NCBI RefSeq assembly: GCF_949628265.1
Contig: NC_088786.1
Span: 25,069,681 to 25,133,680, forward strand
DNA from: Cloeon dipterum
Taxonomy: Eukaryota; Arthropoda; Insecta; Ephemeroptera; Baetidae
Reading direction: 5' to 3'
Length of the DNA: 64,000 bases
Of the stretch, positions 11,165 through 22,787 are shown piece by piece. The notes under the pieces are model-generated. The model ran no database searches. It was not told where the DNA came from and worked only from the letters and a program-made list of their open reading frames with translations. The position numbers and the translations under genes were made by a program. Position 1 is the stretch's first letter, and each line of letters starts with the position of its first letter.

Positions 11165-13905
11165 CACCTTCAAAGCAGCCAACTGTAGCTGCTCTTCGGT
11201 CATGGGCGTGAAAAGCCTGTACACCTTTCCAAATACATCGTCACTAGCCTCCCTCAACGAGAATGCCCACGCGTCGTGACTCGCAGCCCACTTGAAACCT
11301 ACGATTTTTTTTTATTTTCAATATACCACAAATCTTATAATACCTCTTTTGGCCATCTGACGTGGAGTGTCGAGGGGCTGGTCGTACCTGGGCACGGTCA
11401 TAAATGAAACCAACGAACTTGAGTAGCTTGTTGCGAGCAGCAGCCCCTATGCAAGTCAACATCGCAATTCAATTAAAATACAATTATGCACATTATGGAT
11501 ATCAACCATCAGAAGGAAAAAATTGAGGCAGACTCGTATGTATCCTGGCGGCAACCTTGGAGCAGGTACCATTACCATAAACCCCAGTACCAACAAAAAG
11601 CATTCCATGAATCTGCTCGTTCTCAATTCGTTGTGTAGTTTTGCTGCAAACCACGCCAAAATGCAACCGGCTGTCAGCGTTGCCACCAAGAGAGCCCACA
11701 CGCCGCTGGAAAAAGGCAAGGCGGGCACCATTAGTCCCGAGAGGCGCGCTGGCCGCGGGGCCAAGCACGTTATGCCTGAATTTTGGGAGTGAATCAAATT
11801 TTAGAATTTTCAAACAGCAAGCATCACGTGCCTGTGCGAATGTATGGGATCGTAAAGTCCAAGTACTGATACTCGTTGTACCACAGATACAGCGCACCAA
11901 ACCCAAAGTCTGCCTTGTCACTTGCAACATTCCTAATGAGATACAATTTTTTAATTAAATTTAACTCTTCTTTTAACTTAAATTATTAAACCCCAGGATT
12001 CCGTCGCCTGTTGAGTTTTCGAAAATTTGGCCCCACTGAGCAGAATCGGTGACCAGTTCCCATGTGAAATTCAGTTTTTTAGCCAGTTCCAAAGCAAATT
12101 TCATTTCCGTTCCATCCAATCTGTTCCCATCTAGTTAGATTTAAAAATTAATACGTGGGGAATTCAAATGCGGAACAAAATCATAATGGAGCTATATTTT
12201 AATATGCCCTAATTGAAATGCTTAATTGATATTTATTGTGGTCGTGGGAATAATTTTTAAATATATCTGTATCGATCGTACGGGTGGTTTTTATGTAGTT
12301 CCGGGCTGGGATTCCAGAAAATCATTTTAATATCTGAATTCAACAATAAAGTATATAAAAACTTCAACGTATCTTTTGGGACAGTATATTATTAGGTCAA
12401 ACCCGAGTTCTAGGAAAGCAAGAATTTGTACAAGAAAATCTTTCAGGTATTTTTTATAAAATAATATTATATATTTGATTTGAGTATTCGGGATCAAGGT
12501 CGATGTAGCCTTTATACCAATAATAGAATATGGCGGATAGTTGAAGGTAGCCATTCGCAATTTCCTTTCCCTCAAATTCCCCCAATCTTCCGGGAAGAAA
12601 TTGGTTCCTAGCAAAAAACCTTCATTTCTCCAAACATCAACAAAAACCGGCGTCCTCTGCTCGGTCCTGGTGGCTCCGACAAAGTTTTGCCGCCAAAACG
12701 TCACTTCACTCTGGCTTATCAGGCCAACCACGAAATTTGCAAAGTTGTCGAGTTCGTCCAAATTTAATATCTGGCGTGCAGTCACAATTCAAACGGGTTA
12801 GAGGTAATATTTTAGAAATTAAAAATATTTACCTCTGATGGTTCTTTAGTCGAAGTTATCATTACAATATTCCTGTTTTTTCTCTGCGTGGACCTTTTGG
12901 TTGCGACTAGTAAATTTTTTATTGCTTGCTCAGCATCATTTGTTGTGACAATCGCGCTGTTGCATCCCAAATTAAAAGCTTCAACGATCGTTGCTCTAAA
13001 ATAAATCGAGAAATAAACTTGTTTCATTCTAATACAGGTTTGAAATAAACAGAATGTCAACGATCCCTGTTGGCATGAGTCCTTTATAATTATTATTATT
13101 AGAAGTAATTTATAGATTGGACGAATTTGGCTGCAACAAGGTGTTGTCCTATTATGTCACACCCTTAATAATATTATTCGGCCAAAATTCCAAAAATTGC
13201 CTGTTCTACAGGGGTTTAAAGAAAACAATTTTTTCAGAGAATAATAACTTTCTTGGCTGAATTATGGTGGTTAAAAATTGTTGTCAAAAATGCTCTAAAT
13301 TTAACGCCAAACAAGTTGCCCTCGGTGAACAACTTCGTAGGTAAAAGGACAAGGTCACAAAAATCTAATCGAATGTTTCAAATAAATCTGGCATACCCTA
13401 CTAGTACATAAAATTTTGAAAATCCAAATTATCCAAAATGTTGCCCATTTACGTAGCGACTATTAACATATAAAAATGGGTGGCATGTTTTTTCACTTTT
13501 TTGAGAAAAACGTCCAAATCTGAGGACCCATGGCAACAGGGTGTGGAAAGTGTTATTATTTAAAACCATTAATTAATTCTAACAATTTGGGCTGTAAAAC
13601 GTTTTCTCATCAACGGTATTGGTAAGAAAGCGCCTGCAAGAATTCGAGTATGCAATCCGCGAAGCATAAATGAAAAGCGGACTGCCTACTTTCAATTTAT
13701 AGACAGGATGTGAAATGTGAAGCCGGTGGAGCAATAGATCCCAAAACTGTTTCTCAAACCTGTTGTTTACTCCCGCAATAACGATCGGAATACTTCCTGC
13801 AGTGATGTTGTTTAATTCCAAATGATTCGGGTCTCTCATGATGAAGCACACGCAAATCGAAGTTGCGAGTTGGCTGTGCACAATATCATGCATCAGGTTG
13901 ACCAT
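9968..13905 (-). CDS. Ionotropic receptor (variant iGluR chemoreceptor), subfamily not assigned
   Basis: Ligand-gated cation channel of the arthropod IR family, expected in sensory-neuron dendrites. Exons (minus): first exon about 13585-13905 (3' border unresolved), 12833-12995, 12518-12770, 11992-12130, 11832-11932, 11507-11775, 11344-11446, 11168-11298, 9968-10363; all joins after the first are phase-consistent. Ligand-binding S1 includes RMATFNYPPYSI, DGNRLDGTEMKFALELAKKL and FGFGALYLWYNEYQYLDFTI. The first membrane segment is GVWALLVATLTAGCILAWFA; the pore/M3 region is GLLLATSYSSSLVSFMTVPR; S2 contains DTPRQMAKR...WAASHDAWAF; the last membrane helix is LIGVFVLWLIGIFISCVIFA. The 11832 donor is GC rather than GT. 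A TATA box lies 57 bases above the ATG. About 620 aa, short for the conserved co-receptors, so probably a tuning or divergent IR. Confidence 0.85.
11119..11162. repeat. (AT)n microsatellite, about 22 units
   Basis: Uninterrupted alternating AT run inside the last intron of the ionotropic receptor (10364-11167), six bases from the donor of the preceding exon. A shorter (AT)n run sits at about 30634-30652. Confidence 0.95.
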
Positions 13906-13961
13906 TATTTTCCTCTCTGAGCTTCACTGCTGAGTGTCAAAAAATTGCAGAGGCAAAGCGA

Positions 13962-13967
13962 TTTATA
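13962..13967 (-). promoter_or_regulatory. TATA box of the ionotropic receptor gene
   Basis: Minus-strand CTATAAATC. About 30 bases downstream is an initiator-like ACTCAGCAGT, and the receptor's ATG follows at 13905. The spacing TATA, start site, short leader and ATG fits a focused promoter, as often seen in cell-type-specific genes. Confidence 0.55.
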
Positions 13968-13969
13968 GC

Positions 13970-16621
13970 TTTTCCTATCATTACTTGCAAATGAAAAATC
14001 GATGTTAATATCTCCTAACTTTTGTTTATTGGTTAGTGTATTTTACATCAAAGGAATCACATTACAGCCAGAGGATCTCTACATCAGAGACAATATATAC
14101 GTACTTATATCCTATTGTAATATACAAGGGATTCACAAGGACTCGCCACCAATTTATGACGCATTCCAGTAGGAAAGGATCTTTTTACTCTCATGAGAGG
14201 ACAAACATTAGTGTAGCTTTAGTTTAGACGAGATATTTTTGCGGTGCACTTAGAGCAATAAAAAATAGCTTATCAATGGAAGAGTTTATTCCCATTTGTC
14301 GGTGCAAAGTCGCGACAGCGAGATTAATGGAAGCTATCTTTCCAAACGTTCAACAATTTATAAATTGGGCTATGCTGCGACCAATCGGCATGGCCCTGTA
14401 ATTTGAAGTCCACCGCATGCAAAAAATATAATATTTCAGAGTAAAAGCTTACTCTATCCGAAACTCGAATACTTAGCTGTCTCTTACAAAAGCCAATTAT
14501 TATTTTGTAAAGCCAATTCAGCTTAAAGTTCCAGTATGAAAATATACTATTTAGTTCCGTTCAGCTCAGCTAAAACATATACAATTATGTTTGGCCAACA
14601 ATCACATTTATCCTACTTGATCAGGACCACCTAAAAGTTTCAGAGATCTGGTAGCGCAGATTTAGTCTCTAAACATCGGGTTGTTTGAATACGACGGGGG
14701 CTACAAGGAACCTGGGCACTGATTGGAGCGCTCTTCTGAGACAAACACGAGGGTTTCATTTTTACAGGTAAAATAGCGGGCTACTTACAGGTCACAGTAA
14801 TATAGCAAATAATAATGGAAAATCAATCCAGGGAATATTTTCAGGCTAATCGCAATCAGGGATCGTCGATCATCATTGGAGTTGATACAAATGATAAAGG
14901 TTTTCGTTGTATATTGTAACTTGTCTCGCTCAAAGCCGACCAATCGCGTCCAGGGGGCCTAGTCGGGCCTACTGGTCATGGTCAGAGTCCCATGCCTCGT
15001 TGCCACTTATGCTGCCCCCGTCAAGCGTGGGTCACCGCACTCGGCCCGAGGGCGACCGCAAGTGCGACCGAATGTATCCGGTGCGGTAGTCGACAATGTC
15101 GCGCCGCTGTCCGGTTAAGGCGCCGTTGCGGTGGCGTCGGCTCCACCTTTGCAAAAATCATATTTTCACATATGAGACATTTCGTTTGACAAACAACGTT
15201 CAGCATGCGTTTATGCAGCTCTGTAGCTTTGAGTATCATGCGTTGTTTTTCCTCTTTGACTTGTTATTTTTTTCGGGAAGCAGAAAGCGATCAATAAAAG
15301 CTAACACGAACAAAATATTTTTCGTCAACCATATAGTTGCGGTCAAAAGAATCAATATCATACGTAAACAAATAGCAAATAGCGTGCATGCTAAGTTTCT
15401 ATCAGCGTTTTTCTCCGCAAAAGAAACTTACTTTGTTTAATTTATTCAGGCCATCTGTATTTGTATGCAAATGTACGTCGCTGAGTAACACGGACAATAC
15501 AGTTTACATGCGTCGTCTACCCTAATGTAAGAGCTATTTGGTGTGAGAATGATTTTATACAGAACAATGTTTGCTGTGCTGGGGGACAGGTGAAGAAATT
15601 AGTCGATAGGTTGCCAAGGGTTGTAAAGGAAATCGACAATAGGGTGTGTAAAGTAATCCCCGGAAAATATAATTCAACTGGCTATTCGTGAATCAGTTAA
15701 TTATTCTACATTACTCATCTGTTAGTTAATTTTCTAAAGACTATATATTGTTATGATCTGCATAATATTAAACTGCTATTAATAAATTATGTGCACTTTT
15801 GTTAAATATTGACTTCTAAGTCTCCATATGTTAATATTATGTTTTTATTGCAAAAATAAATATACTTTGTGATTCACAGTCAGTAAAGGGTGAGATTATC
15901 CAACGAAACTTTCGTCAAGTGGACCAAATAGCAATCATCCTACTGGAAATGTGAACAAAAAACAAAAATAAGGCACTATAGTAGTTACTTTGGAATTATT
16001 TTTAGAGAGGAAAGCAGCCTCGCAAGCCCGATAGCTCATCAGTAATGGTTCAAATTTTGCGAGATGCTGGCATCTTTTCGCCTCCCTCCAGCCTTAGCCC
16101 TACAAAATAGCGAAACAAACCCTGCAGAGTTCCAAGTTGGGTCACGTGGGTCAGGATCAAGGGTATCAAACACACACACACATATGTGGAGGAGGAGAAT
16201 ATAGATATTCATTTTGGACACATATGCAGTCTGCAAAGAAATATATATGGTAGAAGAGAGTATAGAGATTTGGATGAGAGAGATGGTTTCACATGTGGGC
16301 AGAGAGGAATTTAAGGATTTTCAGTATTCCTCTGCGAGAATGTAATATATAAGTTTTCGGTATTTACACACATGCTGACACTTTTTTCACTTTATTTTAC
16401 TGTAGAAAAACTAGCAGCTTACCTAGCGCTATGACTTAGCAGAATTACATTTCTGTAAGAAGCATTTGTGATGATTAGCATTAAATCGCAACACCCCACC
16501 AGTGACGGTATAGTATATTATGAACATTTATTATTTATATTTGATGAGAAGATAGGGATGAAATTTTTGCAAGAGAAATTCCGCCACTGCGGGGAACCAA
16601 AGAATAGCAGAGGTGATGTTA
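13970..16621. other. Intergenic region, 2.65 kb, with a GC/CpG-rich island at 14.93-15.15 kb
   Basis: Lies between the receptor promoter and the 3' end of the SLC35F gene. It is mostly AT-rich with no supportable gene. The segment 14935-15150 is strikingly CpG-rich (repeated CGAC, GGCGTCGG and GACCGCAAGTGCGACC-type words) and begins with a CCAAT-containing stretch. The short ORFs over it are not convincing proteins. Confidence 0.6.
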
Positions 16622-18663
16622 TCATCTTAGGTACCTGAGTAGTCTGGTGATGTAATCGGGCCAGTTGTCCGGGAAGAATACCAGAAAGAAGCCAATAGCT
16701 ATCAAAATCATGCCTGACAACTTCATTCCAGCGAATGTCGCGTGGTATAGCAAAATGTCCACAGCTGCACAGTATGAGGATGCATTTGAAAATAAAATGG
16801 AGTAAAAATAATAAATAGTGTCTCACCACCAGAGAGAGGAACTGCTGTTATCAAACCCATGGTGATGAAAATCTCGTACGTGTACGCTATTCCGAAATTG
16901 TTTATCAGATTTGTAGCTGGAAATATTCAATACGAAAATATAACATCACATTGATTCCGTAGCTTTCACAAGTTTTCTCTCACCAAGCAGGAGAACAGAA
17001 GCCGCGAGGAGGGTTATCCAAGGCAAATCCGGCCAGGGAACCGATTCAGAACCGGACAGGAAAAGTCCAAGCGCAACCGGCCACAAAAGCATCGCGTTCA
17101 TGAGGCCGAGCGCCGAGTGGCACAACGCAATTTGGCCCTTAGTCGCGTTGGGACCGACTAACTTCCTAAACATAACCTGTGGGAGGTTTAGCTAGAGTCG
17201 GCGTTCAGCCTCTTTTTTTCAAACAGTACTGCACCTTGAAAACTGCAAATGAAGTCGCAGCGGTCACAGCCAGTACAACTCCCCCAAGCGTGGGACTGTC
17301 GGTTATTCCATCCATATACGCGAGCAAGGCGATTCCCGTGTCACATAAGATGACAGCTACAATCTGCACGAAAATTGCGTAAAACCACTCAGTTAGGGAC
17401 AGTTGAGAAATTTATACTCACTCGTATGCCAACAAATTGCTCGTGGAGGATGACCCAGTACAATAGATAGGCGAAAGACACAGTGGTGGCAAAAAGTGCT
17501 ATTGAGTCAGTCGCGTAGAGGGTGCGCATGGAAAGCACCAAACAGTAAAAGGTCGACAGCCAAAGACCGGTCACAAACATCAGGCGAACGAAAAAACGGG
17601 CTGGAATGGAAATATTAAATTTTTTATTATTATTTTATGGCGAGTCTAAAAAAATGTGTTACTCTACCGAAAGTGAATCCCTTTTCTCTGAACGGCCTGA
17701 TTGCCTCTGCGATGATCTTTGACGGGTTTGAACACCTTGATCCAGGCATTCGGAAGATCAGGTAGAAAGGTAAAAATAGGATGTTCCAGTTGGTCAAAAA
17801 CCAAGCTGTGCAGAATGGCGCGTCGTAATGCATCGTTCTCTGTAGATGTGATCCGCCGTTAAAAATTTTACCAAAGAAAGAGGTCTCAACAACCGCCGTT
17901 TTTACTCCACGACCGTGTCCGAAAAATTATCGGCGGAGCAGATCAGGTAACTATGAGCCCTAACATTTACTAAAATCCAATTTACCAAACTGACGGCTTC
18001 ACCAGATTTAAGGGACGTGCTATTTTGAATGCTGCTCAGGGTGGTGAGGTTGTAAAAGAGGGGCTGCGGGGGCGAGGAAGAGTTAGCGGCACTGCGGTGT
18101 CTGTAGAGCAGCTTCAGCGAGTGCGTTGTGCCCACCCAGCAGCAGGTTACGACGACTGTGATAAAAATTCCGCAGTAAACCTGTAAACGAACAGTTCAAT
18201 TCGGTTCGCTGTAGTCGAAATAATGAGATATTCATCACCTTTCTTGCTGCGAGCGAAATGCACGAATCACTGAGTTTTTTGCACTTGCTCCAAATGGAAG
18301 AGTGTTTTATCGGCTGTAGAGCACTTGTGTCTGGTTCCGAAGGTGCTGCAAATAAAAATTAAAGGGAATCAATCATAAATGCCTTTTAAAAATTCAACAT
18401 TTCTTCAATTAATGTAAATTTTAATCCATTTAAATCATTAAGCTACAAGAAAAAACTACACAAAATTATGTGAAACTAAGAAAAAGACCTTGTTCAGTCG
18501 AGTCTTGCTGCCGCGGATGTTTTTGAATGCTGGTGAAGGGGCCGTTGGTCACCGGTGTTGATGGCACCGGGGCAGCTTCCCCATCCTCGGTAGTGACCAC
18601 CACGCTAGGGGTTCGGGGTCGACGGGGGTTGAAAATCGAAGGGATGGAGTCTCCCTCTCGCAT
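16622..18663 (-). CDS. SLC35F3/F4-like: Solute carrier family 35 member F3/F4-like transporter
   Basis: Drug/metabolite-superfamily carrier with about ten helices; vertebrate SLC35F3 has been linked to thiamine transport. Exons: 18489-18663, 18239-18345, 17986-18180, 17668-17839, 17422-17600, 17235-17363, 16984-17176, 16827-16916, 16622-16764 (460 aa, family range about 420-520). The cytosolic N-terminus of about 95 residues starts MREGDSIPSIFNPRRP. Family-typical blocks follow: CWVGTTHSLKLLY, YDAPFCTAWFLTNWNILFLP, LYATDSIALFATTVSFAYLL, WVILHEQFVGIR, VILCDTGIALLAYMDGI, MFRKLVGPNATKGQIALCHS and NNFGIAYTYEIFITMGLITA. It ends PDNWPDYITRLLRYLR. The extracellular loop after helix 1 is long and Ser/Asn-rich. 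The donor of exon 1 (GTCTTT) is weak, so the first 58 codons are least certain. Confidence 0.9.
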
Positions 18664-19674
18664 TCTAAACGGATCTCGATTTCGTGCGGAGTTTTTTTCG
18701 TTATAATGTAAAACGCAGCTCTGGAATGAAAATTGATGGAATTGATTTATCGATTGTCGCCTCTGTTTTGACAGCAACACAATCTCTGTACCACAACAGC
18801 CACTAATTCGCCGTTATACAGGGCAAATATAATGCGTGTGTCGTCGCAAGGGACGAAATATGTGTCATTGTCACGACCTTGTGTCCGCTTAATAGTTGCG
18901 GGTTTCATCAAGAGCAAATGGGTGGATTAGTAAACAAATGAGCGTACTTCAATGTGCCGCATTAAGTTAATGCAAATTTCCTCGATATTATTCGCGACAC
19001 GCACATCCCCCAGGCAGACGATAAATTGAGTACCCTGGCAGACACTCCGAGCTGATAGTTTTGGGGCAACTAACTCACCTAAGTCGCCCTGAGCGTCCGG
19101 CGCGATAAACTCCCCGACGGGGGCAGCGCTGGGGGCGAAGGGCGAGCGGCGAAGTCGATGAAAGATGACCAGAGAATGTTGCGAAACGAGCACCACCGAG
19201 CACGGCGCGTGCGTGGGCGCAAAATTTATGTGGACTCGGCGCCGGTCGATCTGCAGCACAACCCCCGAGTTGTCAGAAGTAGAACAGGGCATTGGCTCGC
19301 TTTGTTTTGTCCTGTGTTCGCTATCTCGCATTCTCGACCTTCGCCAATAAACCGCGCATTAATGCCATCTAAATGATATTTAGTAAAAATGGCCTTATAA
19401 ACGACAGTGATTTTATTATTACAGGATACTTAACTCAAAATTAAACCCTAGAACACTTTGGGATATAATTATTAATTTAACTTTTAATTTTTTGCAACCT
19501 TGCTCAAATTAAATATTCTTCAATTCCATCGAAATGTAAAAAAATGAAAAAAAAATCAAGCTGGTCTGGTCACGTTTATTTTTTACAGATGCTGACAATC
19601 TGATAGCGCTCTTCATATTATTTACGCCCACTGTCAGAATCCTCTCCGCACATAAGAGGATTCAGTCGGCAAAA
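18664..19674. other. Divergent promoter region between SLC35F and amnionless
   Basis: About 1 kb. The part 18830-19330 is GC/CpG-rich relative to its flanks and probably carries the 5' leader or promoter of the SLC35F gene. 19380-19670 is AT-rich and leads into the amnionless start. No coding gene seen. Confidence 0.5.
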
Positions 19675-21610
19675 ATGCATCGTTTATTAACAATCATGGT
19701 TGCTATTCTTTACAGTTTGGGTAATAGCTTTGCAGTTTAGTTTTATTTAACTTTGAAAATTTAACCCAACAGTAATCCAAGAATCAAATGGTGCGATCAA
19801 AACCTGGATGCCCAGCACTAACTATTGGGATGTGAAGAACTGGGATGTAAAGCGCATTCCATGCAGGAACGACCGCGTGATTTTCCCTCAGGACTCTGCT
19901 GCTGCGGTTGCACTCCATCCCGGCGCCACCAACCTCAGGGAGATGGTGCTTCCGCTCACAGGAGAAGTTCTTTTGGCGTCAAATGGAGACCTCAATGTTG
20001 TCGGACAGCAGGACAATCTTGGGGGTTGCGAAGGAGAAGGTTCGATATGTTGAATCAATTTATTAATTCCACCGAATTTTCCACGAGAAATCAATGCTAT
20101 ATAGTTGCATTACAATTTTCAGAGACTCTAAATAAATGAAATTTATGTTCTGTGGCAGGGCTCAGATTGATCATAATTAAAAAATTTTATGTTGCAATCT
20201 CCTAATACTCTATCTGTGTTAATTTATTGATTCAGAAGTTGAATTTACCGGTGGCGAAACACGTTACTGGCTCGATCCAGCAAACTGGAATGGACCTAGT
20301 GGAGAACCACTCAAAGGTGGCGAAAATTCTCCTATTCCTCACAGCGAGAGGGTCCCATGCGAAACTGATCAGGTCGTGCTCATGAACGGCGGACTGTTTC
20401 AAATTCAGTTGCCGGAAGTGCCCATCAAGGTTGGCGAATTAAACATTGAGGGACAGGTGCGTAAATAATTAATATCAAAGTCAGAACAGAAATATTATAT
20501 AGTTTCTGAGTTCAGGACGTTTCCCAAGAGCGGCTTCGAAACATGATTTTGGACGACACCGGCTACCACGTTTTCAAAGGCGACGCTTCCCAGTTGGAAA
20601 TCACACACGAGCTGTGCCAAGACCCTAAAGGATGTATCTGTAATGCAGATCTAGACCCTTTGACCTTAGAACGCATCTGCTCCTTTGAAAAAATGCGCTG
20701 CACCACCGCACCCTGCGAAGATCCGATTACGCCAAAAGGGTTTTGCTGCCCGATTTGTGGTTTGAGAAATAAATTTGACATTTTGCTGAACAGTGTAGCT
20801 TATTTTATGTGTGAAGGTGCCGCCATCCGTGTCTTGTTTAAGGGCAGCTGGTCGAGAATGAAGCAGATGATCGAGAGTATGGTCGAGTATAATCAGAAGC
20901 AGGGCGAATATCCTGTTCTCTATCACATTAGCAGAATCGACAAAAACGAGTTGCAAATCGTCTTGAGAGATTCTCAAACGTACGTCAGTTCGAGCGTGGT
21001 TTTGGCGCAGGCTCTACAGGAGCAGTTTGAAACTGGTAAATATATTTAATTACAAATTAAATCATTTTTTAAACCCCTTCTTGCTATATAGTGAGCTTTG
21101 AAAGTACTCCTTACGCGAAAGCCACATATTCAGGCGATCCCATAACGTCGTGGGGCTCCGCTGGATCCATCGTGTTCAAAATACTCTTCATTTCTGCAAT
21201 TTTCGTGGTAACCGCTCTCACAGTCAACTGCGTTGCAAACCAGTCAGGGTAAAAAATAATTATAATTAAATTTATGTGTAATTGAATTGTATCAAAATAA
21301 TTTTAGTAGGGGGATTCCTGTAGAATTGATTCAACCCTCGTTTCTTTTTGCGAGATTTGAAAACACAGCCGCTGACGGAGAAGTGGAAATCGCTCAGAAA
21401 TCATCGTTTCAAAATCCTTTGTTCAGTTTAGTTGGACAGGTATGCAAAAATTAATATGAAATCATAGAATACCAAATTTATCCCTGTAATTTGTAGGACT
21501 CAACAAGATCACTTGAAAAGGTCACTTTGAGAGAGCTTGAAGAATTAGATAATCTTTCAGACGAAATGTCTTCGCAGACCACTGATGGTACTTTCAGCTT
21601 AGAGGAATAG
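19675..21610 (+). CDS. AMN: Amnionless (cubilin-receptor membrane anchor)
   Basis: Type I membrane protein that anchors and traffics cubilin (cubam complex); in insects it acts in nephrocyte protein endocytosis. Exons: 19675-19720, 19773-20039, 20236-20456, 20516-21035, 21092-21248, 21307-21439, 21497-21610 (485 aa; human 453). Signal peptide MHRLLTIMVAILYSLG. Luminal blocks: KTWMPSTNYWDVKNWDVKRI, PCRNDRVIFPQ, NLREMVLPLTGEVLLAS and TRYWLDPANWNG...VPCETDQVVL. A cysteine-rich VWFC-like module follows (CQDPKGCICNADLD...CSFEKMRC...CEDP...GFCCPICG). Transmembrane helix SIVFKILFISAIFVVTALTV. The cytosolic tail has an FXNPXF endocytic signal (FQNPLF), as in vertebrate amnionless. AATAAA at about 21674 and 21711. 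Confidence 0.95.
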
Positions 21611-22102
21611 GTTGAGATCTAAATCTTTGATATCTAGCCAAAATATTTGAGACATGGTAAACTCATTTACACCAAATAAAAATATGTTACGCAATAATTG
21701 TTTAGAATATCAAATAAAAACAACAAATACATTTTTACAATTATTTTACCTCTCTTCCGCCTCATCTTAAATAATTGCTAGTTTAAAAATTGAATCAAAA
21801 TAATGTCCTGAGTATGTGACTACAATTTATATTTATTTCTTACGCATTTTTATTACTTCGATTAATTAATAACCAAATAAACAATCTTGTCTGTACTTGT
21901 ATTATATAAATATTGTCGTCTCTCCGTGCGTTTATGGGTTCTGGTCTACGTCTACATTATTCCCACCGCGCCAAACGGTATCAAAATGATGCGTAAGACC
22001 GATCAGCAGGCGAGTAAAAAGGGGCGTGTCTTATGGCCATCTTTTGTTGCTTTTCGGCAGAAAGACAGATCTGCCTTCATTCAGCCAAATTTTCTGGTAA
22101 AA

Positions 22103-22698
22103 ATGGAGAGGAAAACCGCGCTGGAACTGCTGGACCCTTCTCACACTGACGATGTCAGTGTTCTTTACAAGAATTGGGGCATTATTTCCGGATCCATCGT
22201 CGGATCTATTGGAGCGTTGTGGTACAACTGGGCTAACAGACGACCAACCCTAAGCGGTAATTTTATTTTTCTTCTTTTTTGAATGTCAAAAACTACCATA
22301 ATATATGGAAAAGCTACAGTTTTCGCCGCCGAGTTACAGTTTTCGCCACCCCTACTTTAGCATGGGATTCTAATAAGAACTGGCGAGATGTGTAACGCGG
22401 CAGAAACTGTAACTTTACCATTCAAATGTCATGAACAATATGATTTGGTGCAGGACTACCAAGATCTTTGATCATTGTGGCTAGCTTGGCTGGGGCAGGA
22501 AAACTTCTGCAAGATTATAGAGACAAGAGATTGGCCCAACGAGATGCAGTGTTGAGACATTACATTTCGTTGCACCCTGAAGATTTTGAACTGCCTCGTA
22601 AGTTAATAAGTTTTACTTTGAATTTATTCTAAATAATTATTTTACCAGCCCGAGTGAAATACAGCGAGGTGTTCGGAAGTTGGATTCCAGTTCGCTAA
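22103..22698 (+). CDS. NDUFC2: NADH dehydrogenase (ubiquinone) 1 subunit C2 (complex I, B14.5b)
   Basis: Accessory subunit of the complex I membrane arm, mitochondrial inner membrane. Exons: 22103-22256, 22454-22597, 22649-22698 (115 aa; human 119). Starts MERKTALELLDPSHTDDVSV. Two hydrophobic segments: WGIISGSIVGSIGALWYNWA followed by NRRP, and LPRSLIIVASLAGAGKLL. Then the family signature LHPEDFE and a Tyr-X-Glu-X-Phe...PVR ending (YSEVFGSWIPVR), matching the vertebrate LHPEDFP...PIR pattern. An in-frame ATG pair upstream (about 21987) could extend the N-terminus but does not fit family length. Intron 1 contains the second copy of short repeat family B. Confidence 0.88.
22333..22419 (+). 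repeat. Short dispersed repeat, family B, copy 2, with 17-bp inverted ends
   Basis: Lies in NDUFC2 intron 1. The left end GTTACAGTTTTCGCCAC (22333-22349) is mirrored by GCGGCAGAAACTGTAAC (22397-22413), whose reverse complement GTTACAGTTTCTGCCGC differs at few positions. The core TGGGATTCTAATAAGAAC matches copy 1 at about 7855. A small MITE-like element; no target duplication resolved. Confidence 0.55.
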
Positions 22699-22787
22699 TA
22701 TCTTACTTCACGAATCAACTTGTAAATTCTTCAATGGTAGTTATTAAATAAAGTTAAATGGCTGTTAAGAAAAGAGATTTAATTGCC

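Noticed and set aside
15021-15440. ORFs over the CpG-rich island
   Set aside because: Arg/Cys-rich translations typical of random GC-rich frames, present on both strands, with no splice context.
16039-16236. 65-codon minus ORF near the SLC35F 3' end
   Set aside because: The SLC35F protein is already complete at 16622; this frame has no family resemblance or plausible splice link.
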